In this document: piece by piece, positions 13,101 through 22,244 of the stretch
How the letters are laid out: each line of letters starts with the position of its first letter
Numbering within the stretch: the stretch's first letter is position 1
NCBI GenBank assembly: GCA_965644295.1
Contig: CBFFRP010000440.1
Coordinates: 1 to 64,000, forward strand
Reading direction: 5' to 3'
DNA length: 64,000 bases
From: Paraphysomonas bandaiensis
Taxonomy: Eukaryota > Chrysophyceae
Translations under genes and position numbers: made by a program
Notes under the pieces: model-generated
Told to the model about the DNA's origin: nothing
Databases searched by the model: none
The model's input: the letters and a program-made list of their open reading frames with translations, nothing else

Positions 13101-13220
13101 ACAACATGGTGTGACAGGTAATTTGTCAGAAGCGTGGTGGTCAACAAAATGCAGCAGTAAGGGAGTGTAAAAGGCCCTGGGCACACTGATGTGACTCAGC
13201 CACAGTCTCAATAGAGACAT
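4170..13220 (-). CDS. LINE polyprotein: OTU-like, SET, endonuclease, reverse transcriptase, RNase H
   Basis: A single 3016-residue ORF. Regions by approximate residue: 1-330 low-complexity Thr/Pro/Ser-rich; 755-930 OTU-like cysteine protease candidate (PSDGYCAYSTLYH with Cys ~767, and QDAHYFLLDP with His ~921); 1070-1198 SET methyltransferase-like (GLSLYAKNTF, GYINDPLATNMANVKFV, EELLINYGHHYW); 1250-1528 endonuclease/exonuclease/phosphatase fold (STWNTNGN, LLLQDVRL, VAGDFNG, RIDHIL, FDHRPVW); 1895-2260 reverse transcriptase (RAPGPSMV, FKKAFDS, SFADDL); 2435-2610 RNase H with all four acidic positions (FTDGSY, YELIGTAMG, HTDCQA, IADAVAG); ~2745-2770 Cys/His zinc knuckle (CSDCGFR, HMCLDC). The C-terminus PKGRPPD is repeated in two other copies. 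The endonuclease has QD where QE is usual. The OTU call is the weakest. The true start may lie downstream, since the first ~330 residues look like translated leader. Confidence 0.9.
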   Translation of the reverse strand: MSLLRLWLSHISVPRAFYTPLLLHFVDHHASDKLPVTPCCTRSKPPCLALQPSPYSTTSVKPRACTNAALTAPTCYPLSRQLRLTHRFLRLQPLRTWLVRAGSRKRPPWTPYAITEYSRSLSTVQQGCLLPPTQPNPTWFVCGLCTQQATPSPCSPITPTAHPSHWIDTVFRIRYTRLLYYCVLQDVYHSVYTSTAVGHITMSMYLSTCTVGHITMSMYLSTCTVGHITSSLSLSNTLITPLQCHTHTQYTLPPPRKPPDKLSPLPYWAYWSTHYSSFLPQTQFLPSYDVFCSNDHFFLDTKYPVELELHALLERIPDLVIMRLQNVLQCHSKGMQGVHRARSINHPSHALQGKEFSSDNSGDGPSKSTHTLPLPTKDATTPYATLFDYFPVKRKPPTTNLTQLNTMGTPALAPDGPSSLSTTTPDLRPDVLPKDIATYPLHYTEGRGHTPFHSDLLNNWVRYDETQTIAASPQGNLLKEIYAHMLSPACLDIWEGFIAKASRTDNYDLMISFTLPEHKLDTTHSALLVAQHLANGNKPWADSTHVVSRHVRTLCLTKGIPSTATVTLRKTLMQYESSNPHTGLHLDTEDFQLLLDLLSIPCRLWDAGQPHLAPGWAQLSPFSRQALTVHASTNTVVTHDIIRSQHGFHILNATNIPTSIMHALTRTQERLSCFLQHQTSRQSTNIIWTSEPSTVPSMLHEQREQQEQREVIAVSLSLRARRQLRQMNPTDRRQLRLHMCDMSRVYRLTLRPSALRTQQHIPSDGYCAYSTLYHLHILASSRRHTRSCLKLDLKQRKDRHTLASFINTLGTQAFDTMQRECMAHHTLQPLRHKLDHAQAALLIPAKTTYTTEDDITHWLSVREVHLLASTINPCTTWAQNGNYLSIVGIPTDKVAYNIAWKVEELRNAIRDNYYHVILQDAHYFLLDPAGLSTALDNALLSLENTLATSILSTSDPIAPPTLPADSITNNNRTSKTTSTRTTSSSSTKLARTNRQILQASTPGALPSHKKMQLKHAQTALTSRCQPTRKAKKVVNYDESDQPTNLHNSHQSTTTRTIRPTPALDTTSWDKDWSRKFYIAYADNTAKGLSLYAKNTFPADVIIAEYKGKRYPLTKLSQSARRSDYIVQDSTGTFAIDGFDQVRQCVTCEAGYINDPLATNMANVKFVTKNKRLYVRTIRPIAKDEELLINYGHHYWCDQRWPLEILIQARAAYDSDIGGANKAVWDRLLADKSGTPTETSSSIPKAPSGAAMGLRLSTWNTNGNPASHTGKVQAIIRHFKRQKLDVLLLQDVRLTETQANFFTRIIEDAIQGSRICLFLSKQPKLTSRDPLMGGTVVIISEYWKRRLAFTKADFTGLGLVSRLEFKTSVAHTLVLISVYLPPKPSTPGSCTLWSKLTKLGRASRGICTADPYKLLCNILTKWVTKARAKDHTVIVAGDFNGSMETNPKGRDIRPLADKLQLAAPLHELLLPRKTYHTFHRLDKGISRIDHILHTPLLPNMSVTDTGCLDSPSLLAAAFDHRPVWVGFTVPVNLDPRPPESHLRIPPRLNVNPKDSKEVQAYTARLLQLHAQLPHLDNGSSAILPPEVAANRLAAIHHITLQASLEAKRPACTYSTRLHERCQRKRSKFKNGFSPEMRVIQEGMIMVLRIIQKMFNSAGYKRHGWRGPPATTPTHEIITAWFIRWDSYLRSSQGHIKGISDINFWCSHRNADPRVILGWNEKQATKKNLLRIALRLRGLLHGRARTEMRTRLTARTNQMEALLQQKRLQAILQKIGLKVKTPLRLTTVKTTDGHILTTPQDIHEGINAHFREHHAKPPGLDPVAQQLQDDPTWWKSLLDPGSATCQEPLHPRSKIPLPLQLGLRRALCTKTTPAMAATLKSTLAKDITQDEFYCTLHSLSFNRAPGPSMVSSNMVKSWPPVVQREAYILTRSLWKHKHVPIWWRDRVMSPILKKPGESSLTNLRPIGLLEVSRKILTRIITHRILTVWEEQKVLHPSQHGYRWRNGTDTAILRVLAAAEEARRKGDQHICTLWDFKKAFDSIAPNLMRLAWARLGVPDDVVDWFGNLDAGGLTFPWTPFMANNIEPRSLLDLLSADGHFIALFSLGFEAERGITQGGTESTCAWVALYDILLTWLDIELSTTSPTLPTIQLTTPTTGEIKISFADDLNTIAKSIHAAQLIAQQISAFCVLSGMELSIPKVVCTVFPILQDSNKSSDPIGYIILYDWSWRPHPVPIQTSLESIHYLGADLPLTITDKASHDWCLKYLKVVTTHLGIKQASAGCKVMVIETQIIPTLLYRATKASWPLHWYREIDAACATLYRKALSLGPGYPTELIYLSLKHNGLGMKRFSDSAQEQKWGSLQRAITLGGEAGQAAHFLLTQTTEPQPQYHHYVLSLREWGTELGLTLQQPEPPEPQDEHMLTNLKQELGLNSVQPDTFKAIFTDGSYTASALSTRRLTHVNPRTRWTHRGGAAVVYLPPENAWEDGTTIILRLDTPFRDVPGLDSYAYELIGTAMGLILSTRIPEHIRSHTDCQAVCTRTEEALSTRRRALGHRAKGVLLESIAASRDCKRQVTWVRSHPERRTTDETEWTFEDKGIYIADAVAGEDWHEVDRILGKNNYTVCTIAIDSAIERLLTAGLWHWRLHSTRRPYYSSPLLTDFQDLCDLRTLENYTSTRDQRYGNNPDRAPGYWTNSGVHLPRKLAQADGSASKDKLSSNLRQRILNTALTWDKSFCIGRNRAKTKQGLDLTKAACSDCGFRLDSLKHMCLDCTHESITQIRETAFQSHKNVLHEIQRTQNLPNWITSALRRLSSRAWNPSIPQVERYWTGTITAAQLETVFGDDIHNHLTAHSLRNLETVVINLLQPLYTAAKLMLQDRGCRYITMSKRPPRLLPRPRPKRSQSRQRPRVLRLLGVQRRPPTAYPTPDTRAHLTGPTRQSTGLPRPPQRRRLRQLYLHPRPHRSTVTHTTNPTPPPNNPHHSQPTHLELGALRTLIQNAEPPPKPMETHPKGRPPDQKRR
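12534..12659 (-). repeat. 42-bp tandem repeat, about three copies, in the LINE 5' region
   Basis: The unit GTGATGTGTCCAACAG... of 42 bp occurs about three times, the last one diverging. In the ORF it gives a repeated VGHITMSMYLSTC peptide. The chimeric copy at 23429 leaves the LINE sequence exactly at the edge of this array (12634), so the array may have been a recombination or template-switch point. Confidence 0.75.
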
Positions 13221-13291
13221 TGGGCTTGGAGCTGGTTAATAGAGTGAAACTTTATGTTGGACTGTATTTGCCATCGTAGGGCAGAGAATTT

Positions 13292-13304
13292 TTATGAATT
13301 ACTA
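13292..13304. repeat. Target-site duplication, 5' side of the LINE
   Basis: Exact copy of the 13-mer at 3923-3935. It abuts the LINE 5' terminus AATTCTCTGCC (minus strand). Confidence 0.9.
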
Positions 13305-15088
13305 ACAAGCATTAAAGCATAGAGCTCTATATAATATTTTCTAACATTTTGTCTCAAAAAAGCTTTTTTGACCTGATTTGGGCTCAACAGAACGCTCATA
13401 TCAGCACCGGACAAATATAGACATTCCATTGCATTTAACTTCGATATTCGGTTTACCAGAAGCTCACTTCTATCTTAATTATGATATTGACAGTCATATG
13501 TATGTGCTTTTATTATATTACACTAGAGAAACCACAATGATGACATAAATCATTAGACACTTCAAGTTATACTCCACCCTTCGTCTCTTCGTCTGACGAT
13601 GTGGAAGATCATAATGATGTCAGTGCAAGCGATCTATCTTCATAGCCAGGGCTTTGAAACAACTTCAAGTATATTTCAGGTGAGTTTAAGTGCCTTATCT
13701 GATGCTGTATAGGTGGTAAATGGCAGGAATCCAGTTCTTTCAGTGTTCGGGTTACATTGTGCTTATGAGAGGATATTGTGTGCCTCACATCATTTAATCA
13801 GGTGCATTAGCAGAGGTTAAGCGTATTGTATATAAATGTATGTGATGATGATGCTAATTAAGCAATAAGAAGCCTTTTGTGCGACTACAACTGATCACAT
13901 TCATCATCACATTTATGTACGAATTTTAACAACTCGCAGTTGCTATTTCATCAGTATCCTTCTGTGGTAGGAGTGCAGTTGTTGTAGCTATTATATATAT
14001 AGAAATTTGGGGTTTTTGTTATAAATAGAAAATTGCTATTCCCAAAGCATACACAGTCAGTATACATATATACCATTCATTTGAAACAATACAAATTCCC
14101 GTTTGTTTTCTTAATGTTAATCAGGAAACACCTATTTCTTATTACAGCAAGCAAGCTACTAATAGCTATACAATCTAATATTATTAAGTTCTCAACATCA
14201 TAAGAATAAGCTACAATTTATCTAGAAGAAGTAAACAATGTGCAAACGTGGGAAATTTAAAAAATTTGGGAAAATCTAGTAGATTTTACTAGACTTTTAA
14301 GAATTGTTGTAGAATGGCTCTAAAAGTGCTTGAATGCAATAGTACAGTGTGAATATTAGTTTTATTAATATTTAGGTCTTATAGGACACACCAACAGCAC
14401 GTTTCCTTTTACCAGTAACTATTCCTTAAGGGATAAGGAGTATTGTCCCTTGTCTAAATTTTAAAACTCTGGCTTTTCGCCCTCGTTTCAAAATTTTGAG
14501 CGCGGGACGATATAGCCTCCTTTCTCTTTATTGCCCGTGGATAAATATAACTATATATGGACGACAGAAGAGTGATCACGCTTCCAGTTCTTCAGTGTGA
14601 TGTGTGATGCGATATATAATTGAAGTGAGTTAATAGAGTGCAATTAGTGAAATCAACTCATTGGTGTGACGGGTGATTGTAATTACAAAGTGAAGTAAAT
14701 TCAGTTACTGATGTGTGACTATAGAACATTATAAGATATAGGAGAAACTGGTGAACATATATATGATAAACATATGTCTCTGCGAAGTATATACTGCAAC
14801 CAATACAGCTGGACTACGCGACCATATAAGTTTGCTTTAACTTTATAGCAGATCTCAAAGACAGCAGATCATAGTCTGACGTCATCATTATCAGCAGCCC
14901 AGTCATATCAATCTTCGCAATAGCGTAGCTAGTTTGTTTGTAAAATCTTGCGGCTGAAGGACAAACAGAAAATGTCAACAACTATTCGAATTCTGCGTTC
15001 TACGTTCAGAAAATTAAGTTCAAATGCATCGACATCGCCTATATGTATTATATTTTAATTATTAGCTCATTGTAATAAATACGATACT
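13305..15088. other. AT-rich intergenic stretch downstream of SEC24
   Basis: No gene seen. 13350-13690 belongs to a dispersed repeat with a second copy at 29345-29650. At 13828-13920 a loose inverted repeat (TGATGATGA against TCATCATCA with flanking ACATTTA) may form a hairpin. Nothing else is distinctive. Confidence 0.5.
13350..13690 (-). repeat. Dispersed repeat, copy 1
   Basis: The minus strand is clearly similar, over its whole length with small gaps, to the plus strand at 29345-29650. Shared words include ACGAAGGGTGGAGTA, TCATCATTGTGGTTTC, GAATGTCTATAT and TCTGTTGA. Roughly three quarters of positions match by eye. The family is not identified; there is no intact ORF in common. Confidence 0.65.
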
Positions 15089-18000
15089 CTATGATGGAAG
15101 AAGAGTCTGAATCTTTGAGTGTACTTCACATAAGTGATCAACATACGACATGCACCCTGTAGCCACAAATCAAAATCACATAAACAGTAAATCAATTCAA
15201 ACAAACCATATATGGAGTCTTCTATCAAGCGAATACCAAACCGCAACACATCAGCTGAGTTGGAATTTAACTCTCCTCCCCAAACAATCTTCAACTCTAC
15301 ATAAAGAACACGGTGAATACGCAATAACATTTGATGGTAGAATGAATTGAACCTGGAGGGTAGGAACTATCCTCCCTTGCACACTGCACTATGTTATGGA
15401 CTCGCAGAGAACGCTCCGAACGTGGAAGAAGGGCAGGTGGAATACTTCCGCTACTGTTGCATCTCATATTCCCTCGTCTAGAATCTGAGGCTGCGGAGGT
15501 GAAGGAACTAGCGCGGGAAAGGCAATCGCTCTCGACCACCTGATATTCTTTTCTATCAGCAGGAGGGATGGGGGAGGCATTGCTTGCAGGGGGAGAACTC
15601 CCAGGATTTGCGCCAAGGAGCTCACGAACTATGTCCTGACTTGCACACCGACCAATATAGAGCCATAGAAACTCTCCATCATCCAGTAGATAGACACCTT
15701 CAGAGTCTATACTCTCAGCAGAACACTTCTTCCAGTCTGGCATCTGAATCTGTGACCCCTATACTCATGGCACGACACAATCATACTGTGATTACAACAA
15801 ATGTAAATGGAGCGTACCTCCTCATCTCTAGTTGCATCAGGGATTACTTGGTACCCATCCCCCTCCTGAAGTGAATGCAGCGCGTAGAGCCTCGGATAGA
15901 GGCTGCGTACAGTCTCGCGCACAGACATTCGTAACATTGAAGTCAATTGGTAAGCACGTTCGCAGCACCCCGTACCCAACTTGTCAGACTGCCCCCCTGG
16001 TAGCCCAGCGCCACCTCTGTTCACAGCACTGTTGTGGAGTAGCATTGGATGCTTAAGCAAACTCAAAACATACAGCGGGAGCACTTTAAGAGCCTCGGGA
16101 AGGATCAGCTGGCCTTTTGGAGAGTGGGAGGAGCAGAGCACACGATACTTGAGCAATATATCAATGCACATATCCAGCAGACGTTGTCTGACGTTTTTCA
16201 CGTTTCTGCTCCCGTTCGGTGTGTATGCATTGGCGGCTACTTTATCTGATGATAGTGGATACCGCAAAGCGCTGTCTGCAGCACATTTGCACATGTACGT
16301 TATCAGACAATCACAATCCGCATGTCGAAAGATGACCACAGGATCTGTGGATGTATGAACCACTAAAGTGTGCACTCGCACAATGCGCTGCGCGGCGGGC
16401 TGAGACGTATAGAGCACAGCTAGTTGTAAACAAAGTGGGTCACCATCCTTGAGAGAGCTTGAATTAGCTTGCAATAATAGACAGCAAGTTTGGTTGCGGT
16501 CCACACCACTGAGAATCACTTCCCCATCCTCAGGAATATAGCGGCCATCACCGTAATATTCACTCACTCTAAAACCCGCAGAGCATCGCAGCTTCATCAC
16601 TGCCTCCGACCCGACAACACTCTGCACCGCGCCCAGCAATTGCTGTTTACATCATAAAGAGCTGCTGTAAAAAATACAAAATACTTACCGCTTGAAGTCT
16701 GTTTGCATTATCTTCCAGATGCAATGAGCCGGAAAATAAATGTAATACGCCTCCTGATGACCGGCAGATCTCTGCAAAGATTGCGCTGTTATCTGGGCTC
16801 GCGCGTCGTTGTTGCGTCATCAAATGAGCAGATGAGGTTCCAGAAGGTCTTTCGGTCGATATATATTCCTCCTGCATCTCTGCGCTCAGACATGGTACGA
16901 AGAAGAAAATATCTACGCATGTGCCTTGATTGCTGAAAGTTTGCCCCAGGTCAATGTAACTCTGTAACGTCGCACGTTCCTCAGGTGAGAGATTCTTTTC
17001 TTGCTCTAATACACTCTCCAGGGAACCATAGTAACTATGCTCCTCAGGCGTACCGTATGTCGACAGCTTTGGCTTTCTTTTAATCTTTCCGAAACCTGGT
17101 TAGTATAGACATCGTGATAAATTATCCCATGAAATTTGCATCATACGTACCTATATCTGGGTTACTATCCGTCAGCAACAGCACACGGCCCCCTATCCCC
17201 TCCAGAGCCAGTTGTACTGCCTTGAGCGCTGCCGTTGGGCAAGAGTACGACAACATGTGACGACTACTATCCAGAGCTGCGGTGGAAGCTACACGTCTGC
17301 TGCCTGGCGAGTGACCCCCAGACAGAGGAAGTCGGGGGCCACGGGAGTTTAGAGGTGGGGCGGAAGCATCGGAACAGGAATCAACTAGTTCCGGGATGCG
17401 ATCCAAAAGGATGTCAATGTCATCCATCTGCTCGCACAAATTCATTAGCCAGCTGGAAGGTGGAATGGCTGGAAAGGGGTCTTCCGGGTCTACCACGAAC
17501 ATACCTATACAGTATAAGGGATACATGGAAAGCGACAAAGAACATACTTATTGGTTCTGGGGCACCTCGTCTGACCCAATAGAACTGAAGTTGACTGCTA
17601 AATGTAAAAATTCCAACACGAATTAGTTCTGCTTCAACAGGACTGCCTTCGTCTTCCACTACAGTAGCTCCCTACATACATGTATTATGAATAATGATCC
17701 ACATTACTGTTCCAAAGAAACTGTACCTCATTGAGATCACTGAGTGGGTCGGTAGAGGGTGAAACCGAGCGGTCGGAAGTGGCCCACATAAATAGCTCCT
17801 GCAATGTGTGACGTACAGCATCCAGACTGGCAGATGCTGCTCCTGAAGCAAGAGCACGAGGAGAGACATCGATGCAGAATACATAAACTGGTTCCTGTGG
17901 GTCCTTAAGGCAATAATCTTTCGAGACTCTAAAGTCCACTGACCCACAGCATAGCTCAAATTTCGAATACCTATCAACTCGTTGAGAGGCTCCATCTAAA

Positions 18001-19376
18001 GAAGAGTAGTACCATGGTGCGGTCGTGTTAGTAGCAAAGCAGAGGTTACAGACCCACTTGTTCCCACCCTCCGTCCATGTTACATGTGGATTGATGTATG
18101 CACGACATCTCTCACATCTGACGGGGTTTCCATCGTCACTACCATATTCCAAGCAGTCCACAAGTGGAACCTCACATTCTCCGCTCTCTGGTAGCGCAAA
18201 AGGGGTAGCAACCACAGCAAGGGGTAACATCACCCTGGATGCGGTGGACCGGTCGGAAGGTGGCGCAACGGTGGACACCCGCATATATCTAGGGCCAGCA
18301 TTGCCAGTGTCCACCGCTGTAAAGTTAGCAGTGGCTGAAGGAGGCACTCTCCGCGTTCCAAGTGAAGGGCGAGTATGATACAAGGATGGTGGTCCTCTTG
18401 TTGGAGGGCGAGGTCGGGGCATTTGGTTGACATCGATCCTTGAGCGGGGTGGGCTTCTGGATTTTTTCTTCGGTACCCCCACACCGCCCATGGCTGCACC
18501 TCCATCACGTTGAGCTCGCCGCATAGATGGACTGTTGCACGTCCCTACTCCCTCCACATTTCTTGACCATTGGGGAGATTTAGAACGAGATCGAGAAATA
18601 GGAGGGCCTACCGTAGGCGGACCTAATTCTCTGCCCCGCTGTGTTTCAGAAGTTTGAGCACGCATCTTGGGTGCAGGTAAGGTGTGATTTGCCGGTGGTG
18701 GAGGGACACTATGAAATTCTGCCGCTGAAGAATTGAGAACACTACCATACTCTGGACGGGTCTGCTGAAAAGGTTGATAGGCCTGATATTGGTTTTGCTG
18801 AACTGGTGGAGGAGGGATAGAAGGTGGTGGGAATGTGGGGGGAGGAGCCCCACTTTGCGGAGGAGGAGGGGCCAAATTCAGTGAAGGGGACTGGCTGATT
18901 GTACTGCTGTTCATAACTCCTGCTGCGGTGTTCGCCGTCTGAGATGGTGGAGATGCCACAGTAGCAGACGATGGCGGAGGCTGAATGGACGTCTGACTCG
19001 CCGGAAGGCGTGGAAACCGAGGATCCACAGATCCAGGTGGACTATTGTCACGACTACTTGGAGTAATTGGAACTGCAAAGGGTTCATTTGGAGGGCTACT
19101 ACTGAGTGATGGAGGGCTGTAGTCAGCCGGTCCGCTCTGTGATCGCTGTATCGGACCTCTGCTGTGACTCGGAGACGTAAACGACGGCAATTTCTTCAAA
19201 CTCTTCGGTTCTGTGCTGCTCCCTCTATTGGTCCGAGGTGTGGAGAAACTGTTACCAGTCATAGACGACCCCTGTCTATTTAATACTTTAGGGTTATCAC
19301 TAACTGGAGTCGTCACACTGCTGAACGACGCCGCTTTCTTTCTCTCGGGTGTTGTTGCCATGCCTCTTGTGTTCAA
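15089..19376 (-). CDS. SEC24: SEC24, COPII coat cargo-binding subunit
   Basis: Sec24 pairs with Sec23 and selects cargo at ER exit sites. Model complement(join(15089..15156,15353..15749,15818..16642,16689..17095,17151..17504,17548..17671,17727..19376)), 1274 residues ending TAG; all junctions GT-AG and in frame, one intron only 43 nt. The N-terminal ~400 residues are Pro/Ser-rich. A zinc finger (CERCRAYINPHVTW...WVCNLC) lies near 418-446, followed by the trunk (VYVFCIDVSPRAL, VGIFTFSSQLQFY, MFVVDPEDPFP), beta-sandwich and helical regions, and a gelsolin-like domain (EGVYLLDDGEFLWLYIG). The short last exon gives MSYVDHLCEVHSKIQTLL, the typical Sec24 end; its donor GTTCAA is weak but is the only one that keeps frame. 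A start five codons later (MATTPERKK) is equally possible. It is transcribed divergently from SF3A2. Confidence 0.95.
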
Positions 19377-19915
19377 TACACGTAGCTGGCGTGCAGTGAA
19401 TACACCCGATAGATGAAGGGGACGATGATGTTAAGGGATGACTAATAAAGAGATCACTGCGACCGACTGTCTCTCGCCTCTTGAAATGAAGCAATGAGGT
19501 ACTGCTGTGTGTGTCTACAGCAGTACGGAGTACTTCTCTATACACACACGTACTGCGGTACTTGTACAGCCTACAGACATCTAGACATTGTCGGTGTGCA
19601 CTATACATACACCAGTACACACAATATAGTGTATAAAACCCGTATATCCTAACGAATATCTGTGTATTTGTGTATTCCAGGAGGCAGGTACAGTATTTCA
19701 TAGTATTTCATGGTTGTGCAAACAACAAGCATACAGGAACTTCTGCATGTATTCCTGCAATATTCTTCTCTGTATTCGTATGGTATACTGCTGTATATTG
19801 TACTGTGGTTTTAGTTGTGCTGTATGTGCGTCTGTGCATTGAGTTTATTTATTGGCTTGTGAACTGAAGCAGTCAGCCATAACTTCATCTCTGCTATTGA
19901 CTCTCACCCTCCTAT
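19377..19915. promoter_or_regulatory. Shared divergent promoter region of SEC24 and SF3A2
   Basis: This is 539 bp between two divergent start codons with no ORF of its own. It has several GTAC-centred words (GGTACTGCTGT, CAGCAGTACGGAGTACTT, CGTACTGCGGTACTTGTACAG). Similar words crowd the regions upstream of the IQ/ankyrin gene pair and the CXC gene. No TATA-box position can be proved. The promoter role is inferred from gene orientation. Confidence 0.5.
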
Positions 19916-21294
19916 ATGGTTCAATTGTTCCTAGTAGGCGTGGGACCTAGCAGGTCCCTCTGTGTGGAGGATTCATGCAGTGTTGAGGACTTTCACTCTA
20001 TTGTTTCCAGCAGCCTTCAAATCCCTCGTGAGGGTTTTTATCTTTCGTCTTTGGGAGGAACTCGATGTTTTTCTTCTGGTTTGATAGGAGAAAATATTCA
20101 AGATGGTTCATCCGTGCAGGTGAAGCTGAGGGTCAGAGGAGGTATTGACTTTCAGCATCGAGAGGGGTCGAAAATAGGATCAGGCGGACACCTATCGGAG
20201 TCTCAGGCTGCATTGGAACGTAAAGAGCGCCTGAGAAAAATTGCACTCGAAACCATAGATATTACGAAGGATCCGTACATTATGAGGAATCACTTGGGTA
20301 CATATGAATGCAAATTATGTTTGACACTACACAGCAATGAAGGGAACTATCTTGCTCATACACAAGGAAAGAGGCACCAGGTATGCAAGATATGACATAC
20401 TCATATACACTTCAGTTTCATTACACTGTTTTTATCATTTGAGTGCCTCAGATTGAAAGTTTGTTTTACTAGAATACCTTATTGATGCATCGATTATTTG
20501 CACACATCTTGTAGTCATGGTGTCTGTGTGTATAGTCTAATCTTGCTCGACGAGCGGCGATGGAAGCTCGCAACGCTCCGTCGAAGCCCATAACATCTAC
20601 TGGGGAGACCACAGTAAAACACACGATACGCATTGGCCGGCCCGGGTACAAGGTAAGTTGTCTACATTATTTCATCTACACACCTTTACTATGTGTACTG
20701 ATTTTCAAGCTTCTATTTGTATGCTGGGATTTGATTACACTTCTGCCGTATAAATATCTATCCATGCATAATATGCATTGACTAGCCGAGTACATATGCG
20801 TAAATGTTTCACTTCTGTAATATTTAGGTCACGAAGAGTAGAGACATGCTGACGCGGCAGAGATCTCTTACTTTTGAGGTTGATTACCCGCAGACAGAAG
20901 AAGGAGTTCAACCTCGACACAGATTCATGAGTGCGTATGAGCAGAAAGTCGAAGCCCCTGATAAAAACTACCAATATGTTCTTTTTGCTTGCGATCCGTA
21001 CGAAACTATCGCATTCAAGGTAGCCGCAATCAGCATTTTTGTGTGCATCGTGTTTATTATATATGGAATCACATTTGTCCTCAATATTTTAATAGTTTAT
21101 TGTTTAACTGGTTTACCTTCTAGATCCCTAATGTCCCTGTGGATAAGAGCGAAGGACGGTTTTTTACAAACTGGGATGCGAAGAACAGAAAATTTATCCT
21201 ACAACTCTATTTTCTGGAAAAGGAGCAGCAAGCAGAAATGGGCCAGAAAAGCTCTGCTCCCCCGCCTCCTAGACCTGTTCTCAGATACAACTAG
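19916..21294 (+). CDS. SF3A2: Ubiquitin-like domain fused to splicing factor SF3A2 (SF3a66/Prp11)
   Basis: Model join(19916..20380,20536..20652,20828..21019,21124..21294), 314 residues, stop TAG, all introns GT-AG and in frame. Residues 77-314 are SF3A2, a U2 snRNP subunit needed for branch-site recognition: IDFQHREGSKIGSGG, the C2H2 matrin-type finger (YECKLCLTLH...NYLAHTQGKRH), SNLARRAAMEAR, IGRPGYKVTK, PRHRFMSAYEQ, PYETIAFKIP. Residues 1-76 form a ubiquitin-like domain of exactly ubiquitin length: MVQLFLVG start, IP at 36-37, LRVRGG at 71-76. Its only lysine is K70, so it lacks the chain-forming lysines. SF3A2 normally starts MDFQ; here Met is replaced by Ile directly after Gly76, as in cleavable ubiquitin fusions. 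The junction lies inside exon 1. The long proline-rich tail of animal SF3A2 is absent (ends PPPPRPVLRYN). Confidence 0.95.
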
Positions 21295-22244
21295 TCTACT
21301 ACCTGAATTCTTGGCTTGATAGCAGATACATGTCTAGTATTTTGGAACCTAGCAGAGTGTGGTGTTTGGTATCGTGCAGTTGAGAGCAGAGATAAGAGCA
21401 GATCGCATGTGTTGATACGGTCACAATGGCACGTGCTCTTTCTTGCAGTAAATTAATATATATTGTCATTGCTGAATCTTTTTGTGATATTTCCTCGTAG
21501 CGACACAACGCGAAACACTTTTGGTTTTAGTCGTTTGTTTTGTGTGTGTTAACATGAATTCATCAGATAAGTACCATGTGATAATATATCTATTATATCC
21601 TTTATCCTTTCCATAGCTATTTCATGTGATTCCTACGAGATCAATAAGGACTACACGACTACACGATTAATATCTACCTCATGTGAGGAAAAAAAATACA
21701 AATATAGGACTGATGGATTTTATTATTTTAATGGAGCACTGACCTCTGTACACTAGGTACCTCAGTATATATATTTTGTAAGGGGGATATCTTACAAAAT
21801 CGAGCGCAATGCTTACATCTTCAGTGTCTACAACTGTCCGCGGCTGCGGGACAATAGACGCTCTCTTGGCCATACTCTCTAGCCGTTGTCGTAAGCACCC
21901 AAGGGGCCACATCGACTCCCCCCAGACCGCGTCAAAAACGTGGCAGCACATGATTGAAACATAGCAACACACAGCGGAAAACCGCACATACAGCTTTCGT
22001 AGCGTTACATGATATATATAGTAGACTATGAGAAGTTACAGGTAGAAGTTTATCTAGCGTGACTAGTTTTTATCTAGTAAATTATCAGGTGCGGATTCTT
22101 GACATCTATATTGCTAATAATAAGCTTTTCATATATATAGGAAAGTCTGATTATTACATGAAAACGGTTGTGTACAGAAACTAGTTTATATCTATAGACT
22201 AACTACAGTAATAACTAGATTTGCTAAATACTACTAGTGGCAGG
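21295..22244. other. AT-rich intergenic stretch
   Basis: No supported gene. An open frame on the minus strand (21679-21987) has no recognisable protein. Around 21900-21930 the words CACATCGACTCCCCCCAGACC closely match the end of the LINE relic at 55928, so a scrap of LINE may lie here on the plus strand. Confidence 0.35.

Larger units (their letters stand above)
3936..13291 (-). mobile_element. Complete LINE (non-LTR) retrotransposon, about 9.36 kb
   Basis: The element reads on the minus strand from 13291 (5' end, AATTCTCTGCC...) to 3936 (3' end, ...GACATTCACTAC). It is flanked by a perfect 13-bp target-site duplication and has no poly(A) tail. It contains one 3016-codon ORF with apurinic-type endonuclease, reverse transcriptase and RNase H, so it is a LINE and not an LTR element. 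The 3' untranslated region carries the tail hairpin shared with at least five other copies in the window. The intact ORF, exact duplication and a >99% identical 657-bp match of its 5' end at 23429 argue for recent activity. Confidence 0.92.

Noticed and set aside
21679-21987. Minus-strand open frame of 102 codons downstream of SF3A2
   Set aside because: No recognisable protein and no consistent exon ends. Part of it (21900-21930) matches the LINE relic at 55928 on the other strand, so it may be an antisense shadow.
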